Source of the DNA: a virus
Virus record (IMG/VR): IMGVR_UViG_3300008264_000053
Span: 1 to 21,365 of that record
Length of the DNA: 21,365 nt
Direction: 5' to 3' (one strand)
Part shown: piece after piece, positions 1 through 6,614 of the stretch
Layout of the letters: every line of letters begins with the position of its first letter
How positions within the stretch are numbered: the stretch's first letter is position 1
Program-made: the position numbers and the translations under genes
Notes under the pieces: model-generated
Database searches by the model: none
Told to the model about the DNA's origin: nothing
The model's input: the letters and a program-made list of their open reading frames with translations, nothing else

Positions 1-100
1 TTTTTTAGTTAATTTTTTTCGATATTTTTTTATTGGGAAAAATTTAAAATCATGTTACAGTATAAATTCCTATGATTTAGTGTAGACAACTTTCAGGTAG

Positions 101-134
101 GTAAGGCAGTTATTCCATGATTGCCTTACTTTTT
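101..134 (+). terminator. Intrinsic terminator at the 3' end of the leftward replication-like gene
   Basis: GTAAGGCA (101-108) pairs perfectly with TGCCTTAC (122-129) across a 13-nt loop and is followed by five T on the plus strand (130-134). It reads best as a terminator for rightward transcription coming from outside the window. The opposite strand has no U-run after the hairpin, so termination of the leftward gene here is uncertain. The hairpin overlaps the last codons of that gene. Confidence 0.55.
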
Positions 135-1138
135 ACTAGCAAATTCTCAACAGTAATTGATAATAGCTGAAAACCGTCAGTGGTTCTGTTTTTTAAATCA
201 TATGCTACTTCCTCAATTCCGCTGATTATCTTGGGTTCTGCTATTTTTTCCTTGGAAATATTAGCTTTTATACGGAAGTTATCATTGCTAGTTTTGACAG
301 CGTCCCGCATCTCAAACCGCAGACATTTACCGAAATATGCCATAAACTGGGCTTTCGAGCAAAACCTGTTATCTCGTCTTTTTGACATTGAAAGGAGTAT
401 TTCATTCATGGCATTTAAGGTAAAATCCCGCCCTGACAGGCTTTGTAATTTGCTTCCATCCTCCTTGTTTAATGGGTAATGGTGCTTTAGGTCTTGCGGC
501 TTTTTGTACTGGTTAAAATGATAAATTCTTGCCTTACGCTCGGCATTAGTCAATTTTTTCCGCTCATTAAAAAGTCGTTTTTTAACCTTAGCAGGTTTTT
601 TAGGACAAAAAGAACTTTCAGAATTTTGTAAAAATTTAGATTCCAGATCTATATCTTCAATATTGTTATTTTCTTTATATATATAGAGAAGGTCGTTTTG
701 TTGGGACATAAATGTCCCGACAGAATTTTCTACAGAAGCAGTATTTCCGAGGTTTTGCTTCTTATGAGTGAACTCATAACTATGACGATATTTTTTTCCA
801 TCAATAATAATAGAATTATGATAGGTAATATTTAATATATCCTCTAATTCCTCAATAATTCTTACATTCTGTCTTCTTTCAACGAATGTAAAAGTAGAAA
901 TATATTTGTGATTTAGTAATACTCTTTCACCTTTAATTAGTTTTCCCATAACTGCACTAAGTAATTTATTGGCGGGGCTACTAAGAAAAAAAGATTTTTG
1001 ACGAACAGGCTTAACTTTTTTATTAGCTCTCTTTATCTTATCCCATTCAAGATAACTCTTACGATAACGTGATTTCTCTTCCTTAAATGAGTAGAGTTTG
1101 CATAGCTGGTCTTGGTACGATTCTGCTTGTGTTAACAT
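110..1138 (-). CDS. Replication-initiator-like / DNA-binding protein of a Rickettsiales mobile-element family (tentative)
   Basis: This is a basic 342-aa protein with no signal peptide or membrane segment. Residues 53-125 look like a winged helix: a helix around HKYISTFTFVERRQN, then a predicted beta-wing near IDGKKYRHSYEF. A Lys/Arg-rich linker (180-205) leads to a conserved-looking block at 211-275 with HHYPL, LQSLSGRDF and AMNEILLSMSKR, then FMAYFGK and LRFEMRDAVK. From memory, this combination resembles proteins on Rickettsia plasmids and integrative elements, sometimes annotated as DnaA-like or replication proteins. That is recall, not a search. The gene is transcribed away from the phage early operon, with an unusual palindromic spacer upstream. 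No clear Shine-Dalgarno precedes the ATG at 1138. It could instead be a regulator of a conjugative or phage element. Confidence 0.6.
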   Translation of the reverse strand: MLTQAESYQDQLCKLYSFKEEKSRYRKSYLEWDKIKRANKKVKPVRQKSFFLSSPANKLLSAVMGKLIKGERVLLNHKYISTFTFVERRQNVRIIEELEDILNITYHNSIIIDGKKYRHSYEFTHKKQNLGNTASVENSVGTFMSQQNDLLYIYKENNNIEDIDLESKFLQNSESSFCPKKPAKVKKRLFNERKKLTNAERKARIYHFNQYKKPQDLKHHYPLNKEDGSKLQSLSGRDFTLNAMNEILLSMSKRRDNRFCSKAQFMAYFGKCLRFEMRDAVKTSNDNFRIKANISKEKIAEPKIISGIEEVAYDLKNRTTDGFQLLSITVENLLVKSKAIME

Positions 1139-1179
1139 ATTTACTAAAAAATTTTAATTGATTCTAATTTTTTAGAAAA

Positions 1180-1263
1180 AGTGCCTTGACGCAGAGACAA
1201 TATACCACTATACTCCAAATTGTAATAAGTGGAGTTTGGGTGTTGTCTTGTAGGGGTGGCACT
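1180..1263. repeat. Three nested inverted repeats (large palindromic element)
   Basis: AGTGCC (1180-1185) mirrors GGCACT (1258-1263). AGACAA (1195-1200) mirrors TTGTCT (1243-1248). ACTCCA (1212-1217) mirrors TGGAGT (1230-1235). The three arms are correctly nested, with a symmetric 9/9-nt internal loop between the first two. A-runs (left) and T-runs (right) flank the outer arm, so both strands could form a long hairpin ending in U's. The left arms overlap the promoter at 1186-1214, so a transcript from it would contain only the right arms. It could be a Rickettsiales-type palindromic repeat, an operator/origin structure, or a long bidirectional terminator. Confidence 0.55.
1186..1214 (+). promoter_or_regulatory. 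Near-consensus sigma70 promoter (TTGACG-N17-TATACT)
   Basis: The -35 TTGACG (1186-1191) and -10 TATACT (1209-1214) are separated by exactly 17 bases, giving a start near 1221. The nearest rightward gene is the winged-helix regulator at 1460, so the leader would be about 240 nt. The hexamers and their flanks (CTTGAC, CTATACTC) match the early-operon promoter at 1784-1812, suggesting shared control. Confidence 0.6.
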
Positions 1264-1459
1264 CTTTCTTTTTTCATTTCCTTTATTCTACATATTTCCT
1301 ATAAAATCCTCTCTGTTACCTCCTAATTTTTACTTACATAACAAACAAGAATATTAACTGTTTTAATAAAATCAAGAGTTTTATTGAAATTTGAGTAAAA
1401 AGTGTTATATTTAAAGTAAAATTAATTATAAATTTTCTTTTTAGGTTTTATAAAATCAG

Positions 1460-1774
1460 ATGGACAACAAAGAATTGTTATTAAAAGCTATTGATAGTTA
1501 TGCACTGTTAACTCCAGCTTATCAGGAAGTATTAAAGACTCTTATTAAATTGGCTATAGATGATATAGTTATTACTAACATAAAAGATTTAAGTAAACTA
1601 TCTAAAGTCTCTCGACCAGCAGTTTATGCAGCTTTAAAAGTTTTAGAAAAAGAAAAACTTATCACTAGAAATAATAATCCTGGGAGTAGATTAAGCTCTT
1701 TTGTACTAAAACCACAAAAATTTGAAGATATAGTAAAATATCATTCTGTTAGAGAAAATATTTTACACAACTAA
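1460..1774 (+). CDS. Small winged helix-turn-helix regulator
   Basis: This 104-aa protein is predicted to bind DNA. Residues 41-70 form a helix-turn-helix (KDLSKLSKVSRPAVYAAL, then the helix KVLEKEKLI), followed by a short wing near NNPGSRLSSFVL (72-83), the arrangement of MarR/GntR-like and some plasmid replication or copy-control proteins. It lies between two near-consensus promoters whose flanking bases are alike, so it may be the early control protein. The ATG at 1460 has only a weak upstream AGG, so translation may be low. No ligand or dimerisation domain is visible. Confidence 0.75.
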   Translation: MDNKELLLKAIDSYALLTPAYQEVLKTLIKLAIDDIVITNIKDLSKLSKVSRPAVYAALKVLEKEKLITRNNNPGSRLSSFVLKPQKFEDIVKYHSVRENILHN

Positions 1775-1783
1775 ATAAAATAC

Positions 1784-1812
1784 TTGACAATACTCTCTTT
1801 CCCCTCTATACT
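1784..1812 (+). promoter_or_regulatory. Early-operon promoter (TTGACA-N17-TATACT)
   Basis: TTGACA (1784-1789) and TATACT (1807-1812) with a 17-base spacer form an almost perfect sigma70 promoter. Transcription would start near 1819 and run into the recombination operon, whose first gene starts at 1955. It shares CTTGAC and CTATACTC with the promoter at 1186-1214. Confidence 0.75.
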
Positions 1813-1828
1813 CATCTCATAAGGCAAT

Positions 1829-1861
1829 AAAAAAACGCCCTAAGTTTAGAGCTTAGGGCGT
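1829..1861 (-). terminator. 9-bp hairpin in the early leader; terminator-like on the minus strand
   Basis: CGCCCTAAG (1836-1844) pairs perfectly with CTTAGGGCG (1852-1860) across a 7-nt loop, and A1835-T1861 can extend it. Seven A's (1829-1835) precede it, so on the minus strand the hairpin is followed by seven U's: a classic intrinsic terminator shape for leftward transcription. On the plus strand it falls about 17 nt into the early mRNA without a U-tract, where it may protect or fold the 5' end. Confidence 0.6.
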
Positions 1862-1884
1862 AAAATGAAAACCTTATATAATCC

Positions 1885-1922
1885 GTAAGAATTAACAGTT
1901 TAACAGAGCTAACAATTCTTAC
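1885..1922 (+). repeat. Inverted repeat in the early mRNA leader
   Basis: GTAAGAATT (1885-1893) is repeated inverted as AATTCTTAC (1914-1922) around a 20-nt loop. It lies between the leader's first hairpin and the strong GGAGA ribosome site (1947-1951) of the gene at 1955. It could be an RNA structure or an operator for one of the small regulators nearby. Confidence 0.45.
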
Positions 1923-1954
1923 TTTTCAATAACCAATCCATAAATGGAGAGTAT

Positions 1955-2605
1955 ATGAAAAATATCTCAACCCTACCTTTATGTCAAGGTGGAAAAAATC
2001 ACGATAAAATCAATAATTGTATAAGTCATGGTACAATAGAGTTAATAAGCCATGATAATTGCGAATCTACCATGCCGAGTTTAGAAGAAATCAGTGTTGC
2101 CAAAGCAAAAGAATACTTAAAGAAGATGCTACTGCCCCAAAAAGAAGCTACGCAGGTATTTTCCAATCTTGAGCAAGCAAGGATATCTGTAGAAATCTTT
2201 AATAACCGTAAATCTAGAGAGCAATTACCGGCTAATATAACTGAAACTCCTAAGTTTAATGAGGCTAAAACTGAAAGCTTAGAATTATCTGATTCTGCTA
2301 AAGAAACATTTGCCAGAATTGGTATAAGGGTAAGAGAAGCATTTATAGAGGAGCAGATTGAGAGAGCAAGTCTCTATAACATCCCATATAAAATCTACGG
2401 CGATGACTATTATAGGTTAATGCTTGATATTGATAAATACGAGTATTTGCTTGAGAAAGCAAACGATTACTGTGTTGACTGGGATACTAGTGAATACGAC
2501 CCGGTAGCTCTAGAGCAGGCAATAGAGGAGGCAGAGTATAATGCTTACACGGCTGATCAGGAATTACGCTCTTACTTTTCGCTAACTAGAGGAGTGGAGG
2601 TATAA
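1955..2605 (+). CDS. Early-operon protein of unknown function
   Basis: This is an acidic, mostly helical 216-aa protein that I do not recognise. There is no signal peptide, membrane segment or clear enzymatic motif. The first 40 residues carry several His and Cys (Cys10, His16, Cys22, His25, His33, Cys36), but their spacing does not form a convincing zinc site. The rest is charged helix, and the C-terminal third is rich in Tyr, Asp and Glu (about 145-205). It is the first gene of the early recombination operon, with a good GGAGA site 4 bases before the ATG and one base between its stop and the next ATG. A nuclease accessory or anti-host protein are open possibilities. Confidence 0.7.
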   Translation: MKNISTLPLCQGGKNHDKINNCISHGTIELISHDNCESTMPSLEEISVAKAKEYLKKMLLPQKEATQVFSNLEQARISVEIFNNRKSREQLPANITETPKFNEAKTESLELSDSAKETFARIGIRVREAFIEEQIERASLYNIPYKIYGDDYYRLMLDIDKYEYLLEKANDYCVDWDTSEYDPVALEQAIEEAEYNAYTADQELRSYFSLTRGVEV

Positions 2606-2606
2606 A

Positions 2607-2864
2607 ATGATTACTGTAAAAGATCGGTTTATTCCACGGGAGGAAATCTCTAATCTTCTCTGGGGCATGGTTGGTGATATTTCAACTCATAGCTTATCAA
2701 TGTGGATTAAGTCAAAGACTGATGATGAGTTTGTGGTAGTACCGAGAGAATTTTGTGTCTTGGTAGTTTCATTTTTGGAACGACAGGCAGTAGCAAAAGA
2801 TCATTTACTGTTTGATCCACAGAAGGTACTAGGTCAGCTTGAAGAAATAAAGCGTTATTTATAA
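2607..2864 (+). CDS. Small early-operon protein of unknown function
   Basis: This 85-aa protein is not recognised. It has a mixed alpha/beta pattern with a hydrophobic strand around EFVVVPREFCVLVVSF (41-56) and a charged C-terminal helix. It starts one base after the previous stop, and its GGAGG ribosome site lies inside the end of that gene, so the two are translated in close linkage. Its place just ahead of the exonuclease gene suggests a role in early DNA metabolism, by context only. Confidence 0.65.
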   Translation: MITVKDRFIPREEISNLLWGMVGDISTHSLSMWIKSKTDDEFVVVPREFCVLVVSFLERQAVAKDHLLFDPQKVLGQLEEIKRYL

Positions 2865-2888
2865 TAATAAAGAAATAAAGTTATTAAT

Positions 2889-3797
2889 ATGAAAAACAAG
2901 CAAGAATGGTTAAGAGAGCGTAAGAACTATTTGGGTGGTACTGATTTAAGTAGCATAGCAGGACTTAACCCTTATAGGACTGCTCTTGACGTATATTTAG
3001 ATAAAACCAGCGATGACATTAGGTGCGAGACTAGCCCTGCAATGAGGTGGGGTAATCTCTTAGAAGAAGCTGTTGCTAAGGCTTACAGTGAAGATACTGG
3101 CCAGACGATAGAAATAGAACCAAATACAATATATCACCCTTCAATGAAGTTTTTAGGAGCTAATATTGATAGGTGGGTTGGCGATAAAGAATATGTTTTG
3201 GAATGTAAGACAGCGGGTTTTACTCGGGGCAAAGAATGGGGAGAAGAGGGAACAGATCAGATTCCTGAGAGTTATCTTGTACAAGTAGCTTATTATGCTG
3301 CTATCTGCGCTGTACCAAAGGTTGATATAGCTGTTCTTATTGGAGGACAGGATTTTAGAATTTATACTTATGAGAGAACCAAGGACCTAGAAGACAAGCT
3401 AATTAAGATAGCCTGTAATTTCTGGCATAATCATATTGAAAAAAGGATACCGCCTAAATGTGTGAGTACTAGGGATACGTTTAACTTATTCCCGCAAAGT
3501 AATTATCAAGAGATTGTAGCAGAAAGTAATATCATAGAAAAACTCCAAGAGCTTAAAGGAGCAAAAGAAGAAGAAAGTAGGATACAAAGTACTATTGAAA
3601 AATTAAAGACCGATATACAGGAATTTATGCGAGATTATGATGTGCTAATTGATAATAACGGTAACGTGATAGCTACATGGAAGAATAGCACTCCAAGGTC
3701 ATTTTTTGACTTAAAAAGGTTTAAAGATGAGGCAAAAGACCTGTATTTGAAGTATAGTAGTTATACTAAGCAATCAAGAGTATTTTTAATTAAATGA
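2889..3797 (+). CDS. YqaJ-family phage exonuclease (lambda Exo-like fold)
   Basis: The 302-aa protein matches the YqaJ viral recombinase/exonuclease family, which resects double-stranded DNA 5' to 3' so that a partner annealase can load. Visible motifs are the N-terminal GGTD-S-S-I-AG-NPY block (16-29), RWGNLLEEAVAKAY (53-66), the metal-binding Asp94 with Glu105-Cys-Lys107 (the D...ExK nuclease signature), and QVAYYAAI (132-139), the conserved Gln-Tyr helix. A C-terminal coiled region (about 208-245) and a short tail follow. The stop overlaps the next start by 4 bases (ATGA), so the repressor-like gene is translationally coupled to it. The Bet annealase lies just beyond. No strong ribosome site precedes the ATG. 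Confidence 0.9.
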   Translation: MKNKQEWLRERKNYLGGTDLSSIAGLNPYRTALDVYLDKTSDDIRCETSPAMRWGNLLEEAVAKAYSEDTGQTIEIEPNTIYHPSMKFLGANIDRWVGDKEYVLECKTAGFTRGKEWGEEGTDQIPESYLVQVAYYAAICAVPKVDIAVLIGGQDFRIYTYERTKDLEDKLIKIACNFWHNHIEKRIPPKCVSTRDTFNLFPQSNYQEIVAESNIIEKLQELKGAKEEESRIQSTIEKLKTDIQEFMRDYDVLIDNNGNVIATWKNSTPRSFFDLKRFKDEAKDLYLKYSSYTKQSRVFLIK

Positions 3798-4015
3798 TGA
3801 TAAGAAAATATCCGGTACTGACAAAGGAAGAGGGAGAAGAATTAAGGAGAATGCGGAAAGAAGCGGGTATAACAATACCTCAAATTGCGGAATATATGCA
3901 TACTTATCCATCCAGGATTACTGAGGTAGAAAGAGGAAATAAAGGAGTTGAACCTGATTTTCTAGAAAGATTAAAAAAACGCTATCAGTTAATAATAAAA
4001 TATAAAGATATTTAA
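3794..4015 (+). CDS. XRE-family helix-turn-helix protein
   Basis: This 73-aa protein is essentially one Cro/C1-type helix-turn-helix: LRRMRKEAGITIPQIAEYM, then PSRITEVERG (17-48), the usual XRE pattern with the Glu-x-Gly helix end. It binds DNA and is likely a phage or element repressor or Cro-like switch, though the sequence does not reveal its operator. It overlaps the exonuclease stop by 4 bases and sits 16 bases before the annealase, so it is made with the recombination enzymes rather than from its own divergent promoter. Met1 (3794) and Met2 (3797) are both possible starts. The basic C-terminus lacks a dimerisation or peptidase domain. Confidence 0.85.
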   Translation: MMIRKYPVLTKEEGEELRRMRKEAGITIPQIAEYMHTYPSRITEVERGNKGVEPDFLERLKKRYQLIIKYKDI

Positions 4016-4031
4016 ACAAGAGGGGTAAACC

Positions 4032-4913
4032 ATGAATAACATAGTAGCAGTTAATACCAGTAATGAAATTGACCAGCATATATGGTCGGCACTAAAAAAC
4101 AGCTTATATACTGGAGCAAGAGATGAAAGTATAAAGATGGTACTTGATTATTGCAAAGCGGCAAAATTAGACCCAATGCAAAAGCCTGTACATATTGTTC
4201 CGATGAGTGTAAAGAATGCCGTTACAGGCAAATACGAGTACAAGGACGTAGTTATGGCAGGTGTTGGCTTATATAGAATACAGGCGGCACGTAGTAATCA
4301 ATATGCGGGTGTAAGCGAGCCTGAATTTGGCGAAGATGTTACATGTAATCTAGGGGGTGCTGAGATTACTTATCCAAAATGGTGTAAGGTAACAGTTAAA
4401 AAGCTGGTAAATAATACTATCGTTGAATTTACTGCTAAAGAATACTGGCTAGAAAACTATGCTTCTAAAAAAGACGAACTGACACCTAATACTATGTGGC
4501 GAAAAAGACCATATGGACAACTTGCCAAATGTGCCGAGGCGCAAGCATTACGTAAGGCTTTTCCTGAGATAGTAAGTCAGCATCCGACAGCTGAGGAAAT
4601 GGAGGGGAAGAATTTTAACGATCTTGAAATGGAGGTTAAAAATATAACCCCAAAATCTGCTAGCATAAGTAGCAAGCTTGACTCTGTTTTATCTCATCAG
4701 GAAGAAGAGGTCAAAAACCTAGAGCCGAGCGAAACTCTAGCCGAATTAATAGAACTTATTAAACTGCATAATGTATCAAGCGAGATAGTAAATAAGTGGT
4801 GTAGCAAAGCGGGTGTTGAAAGCATCGCTGATTTAGGGGAGGAAAGGCAACTATCCTGTATTGAATGGATTAACAAGCAGTATAATTATTCGCTAAGCCC
4901 AGAGGCAGCGTAA
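4032..4913 (+). CDS. bet: Phage recombination protein Bet (RecT-family single-strand annealing protein)
   Basis: The 293-aa protein matches the Bet/RecT family, which coats single-stranded DNA left by the exonuclease and anneals it to a complementary strand. Conserved pieces include YCKAAKLDPMQKPVHIVPM (40-58), the GLYRIQAARS helix (79-88), MWRKRPYGQLAKCAEAQALR (160-179) and KAFPE (180-184). These are the family's hallmark blocks and cover the normal core length. The region after about residue 200 is a variable acidic tail. A strong GAGGGG ribosome site precedes the ATG. Together with the YqaJ gene upstream it forms a lambda Red-like pair. It ends the early operon, with a terminator about 80 bases downstream. 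Confidence 0.92.
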   Translation: MNNIVAVNTSNEIDQHIWSALKNSLYTGARDESIKMVLDYCKAAKLDPMQKPVHIVPMSVKNAVTGKYEYKDVVMAGVGLYRIQAARSNQYAGVSEPEFGEDVTCNLGGAEITYPKWCKVTVKKLVNNTIVEFTAKEYWLENYASKKDELTPNTMWRKRPYGQLAKCAEAQALRKAFPEIVSQHPTAEEMEGKNFNDLEMEVKNITPKSASISSKLDSVLSHQEEEVKNLEPSETLAELIELIKLHNVSSEIVNKWCSKAGVESIADLGEERQLSCIEWINKQYNYSLSPEAA

Positions 4914-4995
4914 GTTTAGAAAATACACCTAGATTTGCTTATTAAAATATGTTAACGTGAACACACGATCAATTACTCATTTTTTTCCTGTTTTT

Positions 4996-5029
4996 AGGGG
5001 CTAAGCTTTTTAGCTCCTTTTTTCTTTTT
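4996..5029 (+). terminator. Intrinsic terminator of the early operon
   Basis: GGGGCTAA (4997-5004) pairs with TTAGCTCC (5010-5017), one G-T wobble, across a 5-nt loop, followed directly by TTTTTTCTTTTT. This is a textbook rightward terminator separating the recombination operon from the late block that starts at 5108. Confidence 0.88.
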
Positions 5030-5057
5030 ACGAAAAAACATGGATTAAGATTGTTTC

Positions 5058-5066
5058 TGCTATAAT
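5058..5066 (+). promoter_or_regulatory. Extended -10 promoter of the rightward virion block
   Basis: TGC-TATAAT is a perfect -10 hexamer with the TGn extension and no good -35 at 16-18 bases upstream. The start would be near 5073, 35 bases before the first virion gene. The sequence TGCTATAATAAAAA recurs at the leftward resolvase promoter (12491-12499), and a variant occurs at 16441-16449, which points to a shared late promoter type. Confidence 0.65.
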
Positions 5067-5107
5067 AAAAATAAAGCGTTTATTTTTGTTATAGACTAGA
5101 GGCAAAA

Positions 5108-6613
5108 ATGCAAAATTACGATCCATATTTAAATACCTACAACTACCCTTATAATAATTCCGATCCTTATAACATAGTTTCTAATGGCGATAATCAAATG
5201 CCTGATTCTCGTTATGAAGATAGAGGTTATGGTGATCCAAATATGTCTTACAGTAATGCTTATGATAATACAGGAGCGCAATATTCCTTTAAAGAAGGAG
5301 GCTCTGTTGGTGATGAGGACTTACCAAGACTTGCCGATCTTATACGAAGACACGGAAGAAACGGTGATACCGAGCTTGCCCATATTAATCCTATAGAAGC
5401 TCATATATTAAAAAGTTTAGGTGGAAGTGGTACGATAAATCCTGCTACCGGGCTTCGTGAATATAGTTTTTGGAAAAAGCCTTTTAAAGCAATAAAAAGT
5501 GTAATAGGAGGTGGAGCTGGGGCAATTATCGGTAACATGATTGCGCCCGGAATAGGCGGTATTATAGGCGGCGCACTTGGTCAAGGGGCACAGCACGCAG
5601 CAAGAGGCAAGAGTGCACTCGGCGGAGCTTTAAAAGGAGCAGGTATGGGAGTAGCTCTTCCATCTATGGCATCAGGGCTTGGATGGGGAGCAAGTAAGCT
5701 CGGAGCTACAGCTCTTGGTTCTAGCCTTAGTAATTATGGTACTACTAATGCAATATTACCTGCCTTAGGTCTTGGGACTTCTGGCGGTAGTAGCGGATTA
5801 TTTGGGCTTGGAGGAAGTAATCCTTATGTAAGTGGTGGACTTAGCGCTGCAACTGCACTTTCTTCAGGTATGGGAGGTGGAGTGCAACCTCAGTATGGAC
5901 AATATCCGCAAATGCAATATCCAGGCTACCCTTATGTAGATAACAGGGGTTTTCTAGAAAAGTTTGGTGATAATGCAAAAGACTATTTAACGCAGCCGGG
6001 GAATTTACTAACCCTTGGAACAGTAGCAGCGCAAGTAAGCGGTAGGCAGAAGCCAAAAAGTCCAGAGAAAATAGCAGAGGAAGAGAGAAGATATCGCAAC
6101 GCAAGTCGTAGGACTATTGCCGAGGTTGAAGCTGATGAAGCTCTGGAAACCGCACGTGCCGATTTACAAAAAAAGCGGAAAAACAAGCAGTTAGATGAAG
6201 ATATAAAGAACATGGGTCGTATTAATCGGCGCGTTGTATCACCTGAGGAATTTGCAAGAACTGGTCGCTGGCTTGAGTATATGGATGATGAAGGCAATCC
6301 TGTTAGAATGAAAGGCGGCGGTAGCGCGCATAGTCCTTATGCTTATTTGACAGAAGAAATTTATTCTCCTCTAAGCCCTATAGGTTATTTAAGCGGTGAT
6401 AGTGGGGGGCAAGATGATTTAATTGATGCAAGGCTTAGCGACGGCGAATATGTATTTGACGCATCGACAGTATCTGATTTAGGGGATGGTAATAATGCAG
6501 CGGGAGCGCGCAAGCTAGATGGTTTCCGTGAAAATATCCGCCGGCACAAGAGAGGGGGAAAAGTAAATCTTCCTCCTCGTTCCAAGTCTTTAGAGAGTTA
6601 TTTAAGAGGATAA
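5108..6613 (+). CDS. Probable internal virion / DNA-ejection protein, glycine-rich
   Basis: This 501-aa protein has a Tyr/Asn/Pro-rich start (1-60), then HGRNGDTELAHINPIEAHIL and GGSGTINPATGL (72-115), a motif pair I associate with virion proteins of podovirus-like phages. Next comes a Gly/Ala-rich hydrophobic stretch (133-190) able to insert in membranes, a second Gly-rich/Tyr-Pro region (215-280), a charged coiled region (315-370), and a C-terminal block with DARLSDGEYVFDA and LGDGNNAAGA...LDGFRENIR (440-477). That last block also recurs in phage structural proteins. It may be packaged in the virion and help form a DNA conduit; this is inference from composition and position. An AGAGG site precedes the ATG. 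It is the first gene behind the late promoter and is followed one base later by the next gene. Confidence 0.72.
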   Translation: MQNYDPYLNTYNYPYNNSDPYNIVSNGDNQMPDSRYEDRGYGDPNMSYSNAYDNTGAQYSFKEGGSVGDEDLPRLADLIRRHGRNGDTELAHINPIEAHILKSLGGSGTINPATGLREYSFWKKPFKAIKSVIGGGAGAIIGNMIAPGIGGIIGGALGQGAQHAARGKSALGGALKGAGMGVALPSMASGLGWGASKLGATALGSSLSNYGTTNAILPALGLGTSGGSSGLFGLGGSNPYVSGGLSAATALSSGMGGGVQPQYGQYPQMQYPGYPYVDNRGFLEKFGDNAKDYLTQPGNLLTLGTVAAQVSGRQKPKSPEKIAEEERRYRNASRRTIAEVEADEALETARADLQKKRKNKQLDEDIKNMGRINRRVVSPEEFARTGRWLEYMDDEGNPVRMKGGGSAHSPYAYLTEEIYSPLSPIGYLSGDSGGQDDLIDARLSDGEYVFDASTVSDLGDGNNAAGARKLDGFRENIRRHKRGGKVNLPPRSKSLESYLRG

Positions 6614-6614
6614 T

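Larger units (their letters stand above)
1139..1459. other. Gene-poor spacer between divergent genes, with palindromes and a promoter
   Basis: These 321 bases separate the leftward replication-like gene from the rightward winged-helix gene. They hold a small palindrome TTCTAA-N4-TTAGAA (1162-1177), three nested inverted repeats (1180-1263), a near-consensus rightward promoter (1186-1214), a pyrimidine-rich tract (about 1260-1330) and a 7-bp AATAAAA/TTTTATT hairpin (1365-1385). Two tiny hydrophobic open frames exist (1229-1357 plus; 1164-1277 minus), but neither has a properly spaced ribosome site. The layout would suit an origin or control region. No iterons are visible. Confidence 0.5.

Noticed and set aside
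1229-1357. Plus-strand 42-codon hydrophobic frame starting GTG just after the promoter at 1186-1214
   Set aside because: No ribosome site, GTG start only 8 bases from the predicted transcript start, and the hydrophobic look follows from the T/C-rich tract.
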